From the NCBI GenBank assembly GCA_949752745.1, contig OX457027.1, positions 76,129,214 to 76,193,213 of the forward strand: a DNA stretch of 64,000 nucleotides, given 5' to 3'. This stretch comes from Protula sp. h YS-2021. Its lineage: Eukaryota; Annelida; Polychaeta; Sabellida; Serpulidae. The position numbers and the translations under genes are program-made. This document shows positions 10,601-24,871 of this stretch, one piece after another (within the stretch, counting starts at the first letter, position 1; every line of letters starts with the position of its first letter). The notes below the pieces were generated by a model. It was not told the DNA's origin, made no database searches, and saw only the letters and a list, made by a program, of their open reading frames with translations.

Positions 10601-13600
10601 ATCCGAATGATATACTGTGTATATTATATATTTTTTTTGGGGGGGGGGGTGGGGGTGATTTTTCAGAGAAGTACTTGCTCCAAAACCTCGTTGTGCCGAT
10701 GTATACCCCAGGTCTAATTGAACACAGTCTGGCACAACGTTCTTAACTGTATTATAGAAAGTTAAGGAATGATTCTGGCTAAAACATTTCGCAATAATAA
10801 TTGCAGTGGGGTTGGATGGGGATGGGGAGGTGTTGCAATGACTGAATTTAGAGCTGTGCACTTACAAGAGCAATTTTTGTCGTTGAACAAGCAGAGTTCA
10901 GTGCCCCTTCGTAAAAAAATATTTGCATCACGAAGAAATTTGAGAGCTGCAATAAATAGGTAACTTTGCCGTCTTTGCAAAGAAATCCGCGAATCCCATT
11001 TGCCTTTACGCGAAAAAAAATCCAGTCTTTATGGCGTCGTAGTTATTTAAGAGAGCTATTCATAGCAAAGAAAAATTTATTGCATCCTGAAAATTATCCG
11101 CAAACATGTCATCAAATGTGGCAATAAATTCAGTACCACATAAAGAAACGCTTTATGTCATGTGTAATCGTGAGATGAAAACATTTTCCTGCTGCATTGC
11201 TGAATTTGGATCTAACCGAGCGTTGTGTGTTGGACGTTTTAAGCCCAGCCGGCTATCACTTTTTCAAAATGCTAATATTCCCACATTTCCACGCATTTGT
11301 GGCCCGATTTAGCTGCTATGTTCCGTTGGCAATCCTCCACACAGCTTGTATTTTTTAGTCCCCCGCCGCCGCGTAAACGCGAAGCGGGGGGACTTTTGAA
11401 TTCGGACCCTTCCGTCTGTCCGTCCCTCTGTTAACATTTCGGATAATGTGCCTTTTGTACGATAGATCTCAGAAACCACTGGAGGGATTCCATTTGAACC
11501 TTGCATAGGCAAAGAATATAGGTTGTATTTGTGCACCTAGGTATAGGTTTTGCCGGCGGCCGAAAAATGTGTCCCATGGACTTCGTCGAAATCCTGGAAT
11601 TGCACAACTGCAGGAGACATAGTTTCACTTGTTTGTTTGTTTGTTTTTTTTGTTTTTTTTGGCGATTGACCAAAATTGGCCAAAGTATTGGCCAAATTTA
11701 AGAAAACACGAAAAATGCTGCGCATCCTGCAAATCCAAGCCGATCCACGTTAAAATTTTAGAGCAATGTTCCCCTCAAGTTCCTGCATCAGGATATAGTA
11801 TATGCAGTATATGCATCCTGCATATATTGTATGTGGAGATTTAACCCGAATTGGCCAAAATGTTTTCTAAAAACGGTCAAATTAATAGAAAAATCACAAT
11901 ATGCTCGTAGTTGATGCTTCTTCACTAGTCGCAATGTTTGTTGACAGAATAGTTGAAGTGGTTAGGCGTTGGACTGATACTCTTTTGAGTTTGTAAAGTC
12001 AAGCCTCATTCAAGGTGAATTTTTTCATTGTCTCTCTTTATCGGTTTTGTGGGCAGTGTTTATAATTCTGTGTTATAGGCAGTGTTTATAGTTCTGCCTC
12101 CCACAGGTAGAACATGTGGGGAATATATGCGATCGACCGCGTGTCGGTCTGTCGGTCGGTCGGTCTGTCGGTCTGTCATCAAGAGCTTGTTAACACGATA
12201 ACTTAAAAACTCCTGCAAGGAGTTTCATGAAACTTGGCATATAGCTTCAACGGCAACAAACACAGATCGGTATTGCAAATGGGCCAGGTTCGTCCAAGGA
12301 AAATTGACCAGCTGGACTGCGAAAATTTCAGCTCTTGATTGACTGTTGTTAACACGATATCTCAAGAACAACTGCAAGGATTTTAATGAAACTTGGTGTG
12401 TATATTCTGTGCGCACTACCAAGGATCAGTATTGTCAATGGGTTAGGTTGGCTCAAGGAAAATGAGCCAAATGCACTTCGAAATTTATCAAATTCTGGAA
12501 ATTATTCAGCATCGGAATGAGTGTGTTAACAAGATATCTCAAGAACAACTGCAAGGATTTTAATGAAACTTGGTGTGTATTTTCTGTGGGTACCAACAAG
12601 GATCGGTATTGTCAATGGGTTAGGTTGGCAAAAGGAAAAAGAGCCAAATGCACTTTGAAATTTACCAAAGCCTGGAAATTTTTCAGCATCGGAATGAGTT
12701 TGTTAACACGATATCTCAAGAACAACTGCAAGGATTTTAATGAAACCTCGTATGTAGCTTCTATGGGAACAAACAGAGATCGGTATTGTAAATGGGCCAG
12801 GGTCGTCCAAGGAAAATGCACCAACTGGACTTGGAAAATTTCATCTCTTGATTGACTATTGATGGGGCCTGTGGGGAATATCTGCTCTTGTTCCTAATAT
12901 ATTGAAGCTGTGCAGGACGTTGTCTGTTTGTCCGACGAGGCGTTTATTCAGTCGAAATTGGCCTTTGAACTTAGGCAATTTTAATGCAGTTAGGTGCTCA
13001 TTACTAAGTCCGGGCTTATTCATTCTTTGTTCAAGAAGAATCACAACCCTCAAACTAAGATTAGGTGACTGACTATCCGCCAGACGGGGCGTTCATGCTC
13101 CGATCGGACACATCTCTAGTTTTTAAATAGGATCATCTACTGTCTTCTGTTAGTACAGTCAGCTCACCATTTTCACACAAATGTGTCCCTCCTCCCCCCT
13201 CCCCCTCACCTCTCCCTACCAAGGTAAGTTCTCTGCTATGCATTTATGAAGGATGGCTTTTTAGTGTTTTTTAGCCGATGTGAATGTACGAAAACAAGGT
13301 TTATATATCATGGGTCTAAGTACGCTTTGGGTACAGACCTATACAGTGAAAGGGTTGAAAAGGTGATGGTCGCGTTCAGAGCCGTATCTACATTAAAAGG
13401 GGGTGGGGAGGGGGGAGCACGTGACTGTATGCCAAAAAAGCATCAATGACATGAGGAATTAGTGATGCAGCGTCCACCTTCTAGACCCAGATAAAACATG
13501 TACACTAAAACTTGTTTGTAGTTCCGACCTCCCAGACTCGAATAAGAGAAGCACAATTTAACCTCATTTAGTGACCAGCTTCCAGAATCGGATAAAAAGA

Positions 13601-16600
13601 TCAACAATGAAACCTGCTTGTCGTGACAAGAACAAAAAGACACAGTATAAAGTAGGCCTCTGCAGTGACCATCTTCCAGACCTGGATTAAAAAGACAGAG
13701 TATAATCCCAGTTTGTAGTGACCACATTCCACATTGCTTAACTTGAACTTTGACGTATGCAGAAATTGAGCATTAATATACTCACAAGTGTAGTTAGTAG
13801 TTCTTCCCCAACCCCCCCCCCCCCCCCCACCCCCCATCCCAATTCAGAAATGAGATCAAGATGCTTCGTTACCCAATTTCTGGGCACATCATATCTATTC
13901 AGATATATTTATATAGGATAAAAAGTCTTATAATTCTAAATTAGTGCTCAATTATCATAATAAAACTTTGTAAAGCGAAGGCGGGGCAAGAGGTGGAAAA
14001 GGATTGTTGGGAGGGGGGGGGGGTATTTGTTTTTTAACCCAGCCGAATGGTTAGTCATATCACTCTAGGGGGCTTGAATGTATGTGCGTAATGTGCGTAT
14101 GTTAAACTTTTTCTTTAAAATGCTACTCCTCCTACAGTTTTTGCTGCAATCGTTTTGATATTACGCAGGAATGTTCCCCGGGTGGTTCCCAACGTGGCTA
14201 TTACTTTTCTTGACGATAGACGAAAAACTGAGAAAATGGCGGCACTTTTGTGCCCGTTTTGACCCATTTTTAAAATGCTGCTCCTCCTACAGTTTTACTC
14301 CAATCGTTTAGATGTTTCGCAGAGATGTTCCGCAGGGGTTCTCCTACCAGGCTATAATTTTTTTTCTCGGCTCACCAAAAATTGCCGAAATGGCGGAACT
14401 TTGAAATTNNNNNNNNNNNNNNNNNNNNNNNNNNNNNNNNNNNNNNNNNNNNNNNNNNNNNNNNNNNNNNNNNNNNNNNNNNNNNNNNNNNNNNNNNNNN
14501 NNNNNNNNNNNNNNNNNNNNNNNNNNNNNNNNNNNNNNNNNNNNNNNNNNNNNNNNNNNNNNNNNNNNNNNNNNNNNNNNNNNNNNNNNNNNNNNNNNNN
14601 NNNNNNNNATTATACCTCGTGTTCAGGTATCTCATTATCTTATGCCTCTTGTTTGGGTATAGCATTATATTTTGTCTCATGCCATGGTATGGCATATTAT
14701 CGCTCATATTATTGTTGATTGTTGTATTATTTGCATTAACAGATTGTGTCACGGTGGCTCCTCGGTGAATGATGTATGGGGGGGGGGGGGTAGGGAGTAA
14801 ATGGAGTGGGGGATTCGTCGAATCTTGTTGTCTATCGAGGATGTGAAAAACCTCTACGTTGGAACGCTTACATCCTGGTATATTCCAGGGTGTCATTAAT
14901 TCACAGATGAAGCCTGTCGTTTGTCAGTTCCTTGCTGCTGTATATTCCAGAGCCTGAGCTGTCCTCGGTGTTCGGCTACGATGACTTCTTCCGTCAACAG
15001 ATTGACGCCAAGAAGCGCGATCACTCCTACAGGGTGTTCAAAAAGGTGAGCCGCAAGGGCGCGGACTTCCCGATCGCGCGCGAAATGACGACGGGAAAGG
15101 ACATCACCGTGTGGTGCAGCAACGACTACCTGGGCATGAGCTGGCACCCCAAGGTGCAGGCAGCCGTCGTGTGAGTCACACACCACCCTTTTCATATCCC
15201 CGTTTTTTTTCAGAATGACTGGAAAAACACGGCTTGTTCATGCTTTGTTCATTGGCTCATTTCAAAACATTGTCCATTTCAGTAAGTGTTTCAGGTTTGG
15301 CTGGTGTCAGTTTTGGAGCATTCGATTTTTTAAAGTATTATGTATGTTGCGATGGAGTTTGCTGTCTGGACGAATCACAGCTGGGTTTAGAGTCCCAAGA
15401 CGTAATTGCTTGCATTGGTTTTTTCGTGTGTGCTCTCAGTGAGGCGCTGCACAAGCACGGCGCGGGGGCGGGCGGCACGCGGAACATCTCAGGCAACTCG
15501 CCGCACCACGAGGAGCTGGAGCGAGAGCTGGCCGACCTTCACCGCAAGGACGCCGCCCTGCTCTTCACGTCCTGCTACGTGGCCAACGACACGTCGCTCT
15601 GCACCATGGCCAAGATGCTGCCCGGTGGGTAGTCCCTCTCTGTCTGACGCACCGTTCACATTATGGCCATATTTCTTTCTTTTTTTTTGAGGGGGGTGGG
15701 GGGGGAGACATAAACCGGAAGTTCATGTCTGGGCGAAAATCTAATGATGTTATTTATGAATGTCCGCTGAGTCGATTGTGTTGCGCTAAGTGGTTTAAAA
15801 GCGGCTTGAGGCTTCAGATTCTCAGTGGAGTGGAAATGTGGTTATCATCACATTGATCTGAGTGAAGAAATGGACCATATGTCTGGGCAAAGGCGGAGGG
15901 GGGGGGGGGGGGTCCTTTTGATTGTGCTGTTGTACCATTAAACTGATATACAAGTAAAATGTAAGCTTTTGTCGCATACGTCATGGGGCAAAGTCACAAA
16001 AATATCTGACGGCAAAATCATCTGGCGTGTCTCATTCGCTGGGATTCGGTGAACAGGAATAACAACAAAAGTAGGCACTAATCAATGAAGAGACCGAGAA
16101 TCCTCCCTTCGGTCGAGTAACATTTCCTCCCCCCCCCCCCCCCCCCCCTCGGAAGTTCAGCGCAGCCAACGCATTTAGTTGATGTCCTGTCTGTAAATTC
16201 ACCAGAGGTAAAATTGGTGTGGTGCTGTGTATTCCAACGTCTTATCCCCCGGCGGTCGAAACAGGGAACTTCATACGCAAGGAACATTAGTGGTTAACCA
16301 TAAAACGAAACATGTAAAATTCTCAGGCAGTGTCACTAGAGATCTTTTTCAGACATGACGTTTCATACAACGCCACCTGTTTGCAATATACTTTGATACA
16401 AATATGTCACTGTAACCTGTATGCAGCTAGGACAGGCACTCTTGATCGATGTTACTATGACGATTTTGTTTAGTGACGTGTAATCTTCCCCCCGCTAGGC
16501 TGCCACATCTTCTCGGACTCTGGAAACCACGCGTCCATGATCCAGGGGATCCGGAACAGCGGTGCCCCAAAGCATATCTTCCGGCACAACGATCCCAGGC

Positions 16601-18960
16601 ACCTGGAGGAGCTGCTGCAGAAAGTTGACGTCACTGTACCCAAGATCGTCGCCTTCGAGACCGTACATTCCATGACAGGTGCGACCGTACATTCCATGAC
16701 AGCAACGAAATAAAAATTAGGAAAAATAAATATTAAAGTGAATAATCCACAACAGTTGAAGGAATAAAAGTAGAAAGAAAGTGTTATTGTATTACTCATG
16801 AAAACAACATTTTGTGCACATAAATTTGATATCAGATTGTTTTTGATAAAGTAAGTGTGGAGTGAAGGAGTAACATAAGGGTTGGTGTTACTCTGAGGTA
16901 AATATTGCGGAATGTAGCGTGTAGCCATTCGAACAGTCTGCTTAAGCAGAACGAGCCAAAAAAAAAAAAAAACGAGTAAAGAAAAAAAAATCAGTGATAA
17001 AAAAAGACTTGCTGAACTGTTCAGATTAGGTGCAGTGAACAAAATGGGATTGACAGAACTGGGCTAGCGATGCTTTTTCTAAGTATCAACACAAGAGTAA
17101 TCAGCTGGGTTTTTTTTTTTTTTCGCTTTATTTTAGACACAACAAGTTTTGGGATGCATCTTCTTAAAATAAAAAAAAGGCTGTTGGAAACAAAGTTTCA
17201 GGGCCATCGTTACAGGCTGCGCTGCTGCTGCAGTAACAGTATCTGCTTGTGTGTTCTCACAGGAGCGGTATGCCCGCTGAAGGAGATGTGTGACATCGCT
17301 CACAAGTACGGGGCGCTCACTTTCATCGATGAGGTGCATGCCGTGGGCCTGTACGGCGAGCGAGGCGCCGGTATCGGCGAGCGTGACGGTGTCATGGACG
17401 ACATGGACATCATCTCCGGCACCCTCGGTAAGTTCCCGCGTCTCCCACACATCCACGTGTCCGGCGTGTCCCACACATCCACGTGTCCGGCGTGTCCCAT
17501 ACATCCCAGTATCCGGCGTGTTCCACACGTTCCAGTGTCCGGCGTGTCCCCCCACATCCAAATGTCCGACGTGTGTCTCCCCACATCCCAGTGTCCGGCG
17601 TCTCCCACACATTCCAGTGTCCGGCGTGTCCCCAATATCCCAGTGTCCGGCGTCTCCCACACATCCCAGGTCTCCCTCATATCCCAGTGTCCGGCGTGTC
17701 TGCCACATCCCAGTGTCCGACGTGTCTCCCCACATCTTAGTGTCCGGCGTGTCTCCCACATCCCAGTGTCCGACGTGTCCCACACTTCCCAGCGTCCGGC
17801 GTATCCCACACTTGTCAATGTTCTGCGTTCTACAGTGTTCCACGGCCCGCAGTCAGTGCCTGGTGTGGCGCACACCTTCCGTCGATCTTATTCAAGGAAA
17901 ATAGAAGAGGTTATGTGACCTCATTGCCGTATTTAGCTCTCTTGTGATAACAAATGTGCGTTTGCGCAATCACTTACTAAATATTTTTATAGCAGAAAAA
18001 TGATACGGTATAAAACGGAAAGATGAATAGACTTAGCAAAAATAAATAAATAAACAAACATGAAAGTGGATGACATGGTTTTATGTTACAGGCAAGGCTT
18101 TCGGTAACATAGGGGGCTACATAGCCAGCTCGGCGTATCTGATTGACACCCTGAGGAGCTACGCCCCGGGATTCATATTTACCACGTCCCTGCCTCCTAC
18201 CGTTCTCTACGGAGCTATGACCTCTATCAGGGTACGTTTGTATAAACACTAAATAATAAAACTAAAAAAATGCATATCTACAGATAAAGTGGAATTATCA
18301 GGTCTGCATCAAAGCTTCGTGAGTGCATTAAAAATGCCCAACCTAAATGATTACGTAAATTATCCTGTGTCCAAGGATCACAGGAAAAGTAGAGGTCACC
18401 AGAAATGTGGCGTTGTGCGGCCAAGAAGGGCGGCAATTACAAAGCCTCATTCTTGTGGACCCATGTCTCTGAATAAACGAGTTGGGAAAATGTTTAAAAA
18501 AAAGACTGTGGAGTTGTGAATGTATTTTGCGGCACGTGGTCACCCGTACGAATGTGACATTTCAGATTCTGAAAAGTGAAGAAGGGCGACTGCTGCGTAC
18601 CAGACACCAGGACAACGTGACGTACTTACGGACGCGCCTGATGGAGGCTGGTCTGCCCGTCATACACTGTCCCAGCCACATCATTCCAATACACGTACGC
18701 TCCAATAACGCCGCCACTCTCTAACAGTTTCTGTGGTTTATCTGGTGCGAAAGTGGGTTACTAGCACTCTGGCGGCACGTTTAAACGCTAAAATATGTTT
18801 AGAAAATATCAACAATCAAATAATAGTGGGCAATCGTATAGTTTCCTGTGTATGTTGTTTGTGGGGTGTTGGGGGGGGGGGGGTGAAGGGGGATATAATA
18901 TTTGAACTTTTTTTGCGTTTCTTTCTTTGCCTTTTATTTGAAATGGTAATTGACACCCCC

Positions 18961-19014
<54 letters not shown>

Positions 19015-22000
19015 TATATTAAATATAATAGTTATACTAATAAAAAACAATTAAATAAAAATAGATAAATAAGTAATAACAAATAATAATGTTAATACTA
19101 ATAATAATTTTAAAAAAAAATAAAGAAATAAATTAAAAACTAATAAAAAATTTTGGGGACGTTGCAGGTTGGTGATCCGGAGCTCGTGAAGAAGCTGGCC
19201 CAGGATTTGTTGGAGAAACACAAAATCTACGTGCAGCCCATCAACTACCCGACCGTGCCCCGGGGCGAGGAGCTACTCCGCGTGGCCCCCACACCCCACC
19301 ACACCAAAGACATGATGAACCACTTCGTCAACGCCGCCCTCTCCGTCTGGATAGACAACGGTTCGTGGATTTTTTCAATTGAAAGTAATATAGAGTTTTT
19401 TCCGTGGCAGCGGTCTGGTAAAATAACAACATGGGATTAAATTCGTCTGTTTTTCACGGTCCTAAATTTTGCGATGACGTGAAATCAAAACCAATGAGAT
19501 GCACTGTCAGTAGATGTAAGAGCAACCAAACCGAAATTCCTTTAAACTGTTTTCAGTAAGTCGGGGCATAAATCAGAGCAGCAGTACAGATTTGCTAACG
19601 GGTTTTATGGCTGCAGTCAAACGTCTTTGGGGAGTTATTATCAAATACATTCTTGGGACATATATCCAACAGAATCAATTTTTATAGCCCCAAAATACAC
19701 ATTGCTATGAGACGTCACTGGCTTTAGAGTGGCGGCAACTGGACCCGCTACTGGATAAATACAGACATTTCTGGCGGCTACTGGGCCCGCTACTGGATAA
19801 ATACAGACATTTCTGGCGGCTACTGGACCCGCTACTGGATAAATACAGACATTTCTGGCGGCTACTGGGCCCGCTACTGGATAAATACAGACATTTCTGG
19901 CGGCTACTGGACCCTCTACTCGATAAATACAGACATTTCTGGCAGCTACTGGGCCCGCTACTCGATAAATACAGACATTTCTGGCGGCTACTGAACCCGC
20001 TACTCGATAAATACAGACATTTCTGGCGGCTACTGAACCCGCTACTCGATAAATACAGACATTTCTGGCGGCTACTGAACCCGCTACTCGATAAATACAG
20101 ACATTTCTGGCGGCTACTGGACCCGCTACTCGATAAATACAGACATTTCTGGCGGCTACTGAACCCGCTACTCGATAAATACAGACATTTCTGGCGGCTA
20201 CTGGACCCGCTACTCGATAAATACAGACATTTCTGGCGGCTACTAGACCCGCTACTGGATAAATACAGACATTTCTGGCGGCTACTGAACCCGCTACTCG
20301 ATAAATACAGACATTTCTGGCGGCTACTGGACTCGCTACTCGATAAATACAGACATTTCTGGCGGCTACTGAACCCGCTACTCGATAAATACAGACATTT
20401 CTGGCGGCTACTGGACCCGCTACTCGATAAATACAGACATTTCTGGCGGCTACTGGACCCGCTACTGGATAAATACAGACATTTCTGGCGGCTACTGAAC
20501 CCGCTACTCGATAAATACAGACATTTCTGGCGGCTACTGGACCCGCTACTCGATAAATACAGACATTTCTGGCGGCTAGTGGACCCGCTACTCGATAAAT
20601 ACAGACATTTCTGGCGGCTACTGAACCCGCTACTCGATAAATACAGACATTTCTGGCGGCTACTGGACCCGCTACTCGATAAATACAGACATTTCTGGCG
20701 GCTACTGAACCCGCTACTCGATAAATACAGACATTTCTGGCGGCTACTGGACCCGCTACTCGATAAATACAGACATTTCTGGCGGCTACTGGACCCGCTA
20801 CTGGATAAATACAGACATTTCTGGCAGCTACTGAACCCGCTACTCGATAAATACAGACATTTCTGGCGGCTACTGGACCCGCTACTCGATAAATACAGAC
20901 ATTTCTGGCGGCTAGTGGACCCGCTACTGGATAAATACAGACATTTCTGGCAGCTACTGGGCCCGCTACTCGATAAATACAGACATTTCTGGCGCCAACT
21001 GGACCCGCTACTCGATAAATACAGACATTTCTGGCGGCTACTGAACCCGCTACTCGATAAATACAGACATTTCTGGCGGCTACTGGACCCGCTACTCGAT
21101 AAATACAGACATTTCTGGCGACCACTCGACCCGCTACTCGATAAATACAGACATTTCTGGCAGCTACTGGACCCGCTACTCGATAAATACAGACATTTCT
21201 GGCGGCTACTGAACCCGCTACTCGATAAATACAGACATTTCTGGCGGCTACTGGACCCGCTACTCGATAAATACAGACATTTCTGGCGGCTACTGAACCC
21301 GCTACTCGATAAATACAGACATTTCTGGCGGCTACTGGACCCGCTACTCGATAAATACAGACATTTCTGGCGGCTACTGAACCCGCTACTCGATAAATAC
21401 AGACATTTCTGGCGGCTACTGGACCCGCTACTCGATAAATACAGACATTTCTTGCGGCTACTGGACCCGCTACTCGATAAATACAGACATTTCTGGCGGC
21501 TAGTGGACCTGCTACTGGATAAATACAGACATTTCTGGCGGCTACTGGACCCGCTACTCGATAAATACAGACATTTCTGGCGGCTACTGAACCCGCTACT
21601 CGATAAATACAGACATTTCTGGCGGCTACTGGACCCGCTACTCGATAAATACAGACATTTCTGGCGGCTACTGAACCCGCTACTCGATAAATACAGACAT
21701 TTCTGGCGGCTACTGAACCCGCTACTCGATAAATACAGACATTTCTGGCGGCTACTGAACCCGCTACTCGATAAATACAGACATTTCTGGCGGCTACTGA
21801 ACCCGCTACTCGATAAATACAGACATTTCTGGCGGCTACTGGACCTGCTACTCGATAAATACAGACATTTCTGGCGGCTACTGAACCCGCTACTCGATAA
21901 ATACAGACATTTCTGGCGGCTACTGGACCCGCTACTCGATAAATACAGACATTTCTGGCGGCTACTGAACCCGCTACTCGATAAATACAGACATTTCTGG

Positions 22001-24819
22001 CGGCTACTGGACCCGCTACTCGATAAATACAGACATTTCTGGCGGCTACTGGACCCGCTACTCGATAAATACAGACATTTCTGGCAGCTACTGAACCCGC
22101 TACTCGATAAATACAGACATTTCTGGCGGCTACTGGACCCGCTACTCGATAAATACAGACATTTCTGGCGGCTACTGGGCCCGCTACTCGATAAATACAG
22201 ACATTTCTGGCGGCTACTGGACCCGCTACTCGATAAATACAGACATTTCTGGCGGCTACTGAACCCGCTACTCGATAAATACAGACATTTCTGGCGGCTA
22301 CTGGACCCGCTACTCGATAAATACAGACATTTCTGGCGACCACTCGACCCGCTACTCGATAAATACAGACATTTCTGGCAGCTACTGGGCCCGCTACTCG
22401 ATAAATACAGACATTTCTGGCGGCTACTGAACCCGCTACTCGATAAATACAGACATTTCTGGCGGCTACTGGACCCGCTACTCGATAAATACAGACATTT
22501 CTGGCGGCTACTGAACCCGCTACTCGATAAATACAGACATTTCTGGCGGCTACTGGACCCGCTACTCGATAAATACAGACATTTCTGGCGGCTACTGAAC
22601 CCGCTACTCGATAAATACAGACATTTCTGGCGGCTACTGGACCCGCTACTCGATAAATACAGACATTTCTTGCGGCTAGTGGACCCGCTACTGGATAAAT
22701 ACAGACATTTCTGGCGGCTACTGAACCCGCTACTCGATAAATACAGACATTTCTGGCGGCTACTGAACCCGCTACTCGATAAATACAGACATTTCTGGCG
22801 GCTACTGGGCCCGCTACTCGATAAATACAGACATTTCTGGCGGCTACTGGACCCGCTACTCGATAAATACAGACATTTCTGGCGGCTACTGGACCCGCTA
22901 CTGGATAAATACAGACATTTCTGGCAGCTACTGGGCCCGCTAATCGATAAATACAGACATTTCTGGCGGCTACTGAACCCGCTACTCGATAAATACAGAC
23001 ATTTCTGGCGGCTACTGGACCCGCTACTCGATAAATACAGACATTTCTGGCGACCACTCGACCCGCTACTCGATAAATACAGACATTTCTGGCAGCTACT
23101 GGGCCCGCTACTCGATAAATACAGACATTTCTGGCGGCTACTGAACCCGCTACTCGATAAATACAGACATTTCTGGCGGCTACTGGACCCGCTACTCGAT
23201 AAATACAGACATTTCTGGCGACCACTCGACCCGCTACTCGATAAATACAGACATTTCTGGCGGCCACTGGACCCGCTAATCGATAAATACAGACATTCAA
23301 TAGCCGCAGATGGATGCAGAAACAAACTTCACTAAAAAAAACACCACATTCCGGACCGGCTGATGAATTCATTATACAGAGTTGTTCACTAAAGAGCAGT
23401 GAATTTCACCATGAAAGTCAGAAGTTTTCAAGAAAAAGAGGAGTCACTAATCAGAGGTTGTTTACTAATGGGGTGGGAATTTGCTTTACTTCTGTGGTGA
23501 AACGAAATACCAGATGAAAAAAAAAAACGAACAAGTGAACGGAAAAAAGTTATAAACTATTAAAAAAAAACAACAACATCACTCTTGAGTAAAGACAAGG
23601 CAAAGTAAACAAGTAATAAATAAATAAGAATAAATAATTAAATTAAAATGAAAGAATGAAAAAAGAAAGACACACACCCAAAACCTTTTCCTTATCGTTA
23701 CGTGATGCTAGTGGACGGGCTTCCTTCTTTTTTTTTTTTTTTTTGGTGATGTTATTTGACGCCTTGTCGTATCCACACAGTGTCTGGACTTACTTTCAAC
23801 ACAACTGGCAGTTCTGATAACACAAATGAAATCGCTTGTCCCATTTTTGGCAATGAACAGGTTTGGACGATTTGTGCGTCGCAATTCATGCCGATGCTGC
23901 TTCCCTTTTCATTGCCTCATTCTTCCCGTTATCATTAAATGTGTGAGGATTTGATGCGCTTTCCACATAAAGAAATGTGCACTTTTGTGGACGTACTGTT
24001 TTATTGCTCAAACAAAATTCACTCCGTGCTTTGTAAACTACAAAAGAAAGTAGAACTGAGTTAATTTATTCAAGGAAGAATGTCGAGTTCATTTTTTTTC
24101 ACTCAAATTGACCTTAAAAAAATCAAAACAGGTACTGACAGTTGTTAAGTGCTTGATACAGGTTATTGTTGTCAAACTTTTAGAGGTTAAATCGGTGCTT
24201 CAAGACAAATATTGCTAAAGTTCATTATGCGTGATGGCAAGCACCAAAGGTTTTTATGTCATGCACCCATCTACTCTGTTTGATCACTGTAAAGAAGGTA
24301 AAAAGTAAATTACACCCCCCCCCCCCCCCCACTCTCCATCCGCATCCCATTCACGTCCAATTTTCTCGCGAGCACTGAATCTGTATGTGGTGGTATAAAA
24401 CATTGCTTCATTGTAACCGTAGCTGACAAGGTATTGATCTGAGAAAAATCATTGTTAAATGAGTATAATGGACTCGTATAATGGTTTTGATTTTTGGAAG
24501 TTCGGATGATTTCTTAGCCTTCAACAACTATAGAGCAACAAGTGCAATTTTAGAAGTTTTATGTCACTGATCGTCTTATTAAACAAATTGTTCGTAAAGT
24601 AAAAAGAATATAAACAGTATTCTAGAGAAAATGATAAAAACTTGTCACGGCAACCAAATTAGATTTTATATTTTCTTTTTACTTATTTATTAAAGTTAAA
24701 ATGAAAGTAATCTTTTTGTTAAAAAAGGCGTTGTAAAACGAAAGCTTAGAGCAAAACACTTGAAATGTGCTAAGTGGTTTATAACAACAACAACAACAAC
24801 AACAGTAGTAGTAGTAGTA

Positions 24820-24871
<52 letters not shown>

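Larger units (their letters stand above)
10523..14950. other. ALAS intron with several dispersed elements and a gap
   Basis: Holds a partial L-family copy (about 11233-11954) broken by a hairpin element at 11357, a SINE-like copy (11955-12100), family A copy B (12101-12882), a hairpin-CTAG terminus at 13099-13119, a partial EFK element (13130-14030), L copy 2 (14033-14408) and a 200-N gap. No extra exon is needed: phases of the flanking exons match. Confidence 0.65.

Noticed and set aside
17133..17918. Long frames over the 17.4-17.9 kb region on both strands
   Set aside because: They combine part of the real ALAS exon 17263-17427 with the adjacent 26-bp minisatellite in other frames.
19731..23297. 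CRISPR-like array
   Set aside because: The units are contiguous with no unique spacers, and the genome is eukaryotic.
19641..23372. Giant repetitive proteins on both strands (over 900 codons)
   Set aside because: They are produced by a 42-bp tandem repeat whose length is a multiple of three; several frames are open at once, no promoter or splice evidence exists, and the array lies in an ALAS intron.
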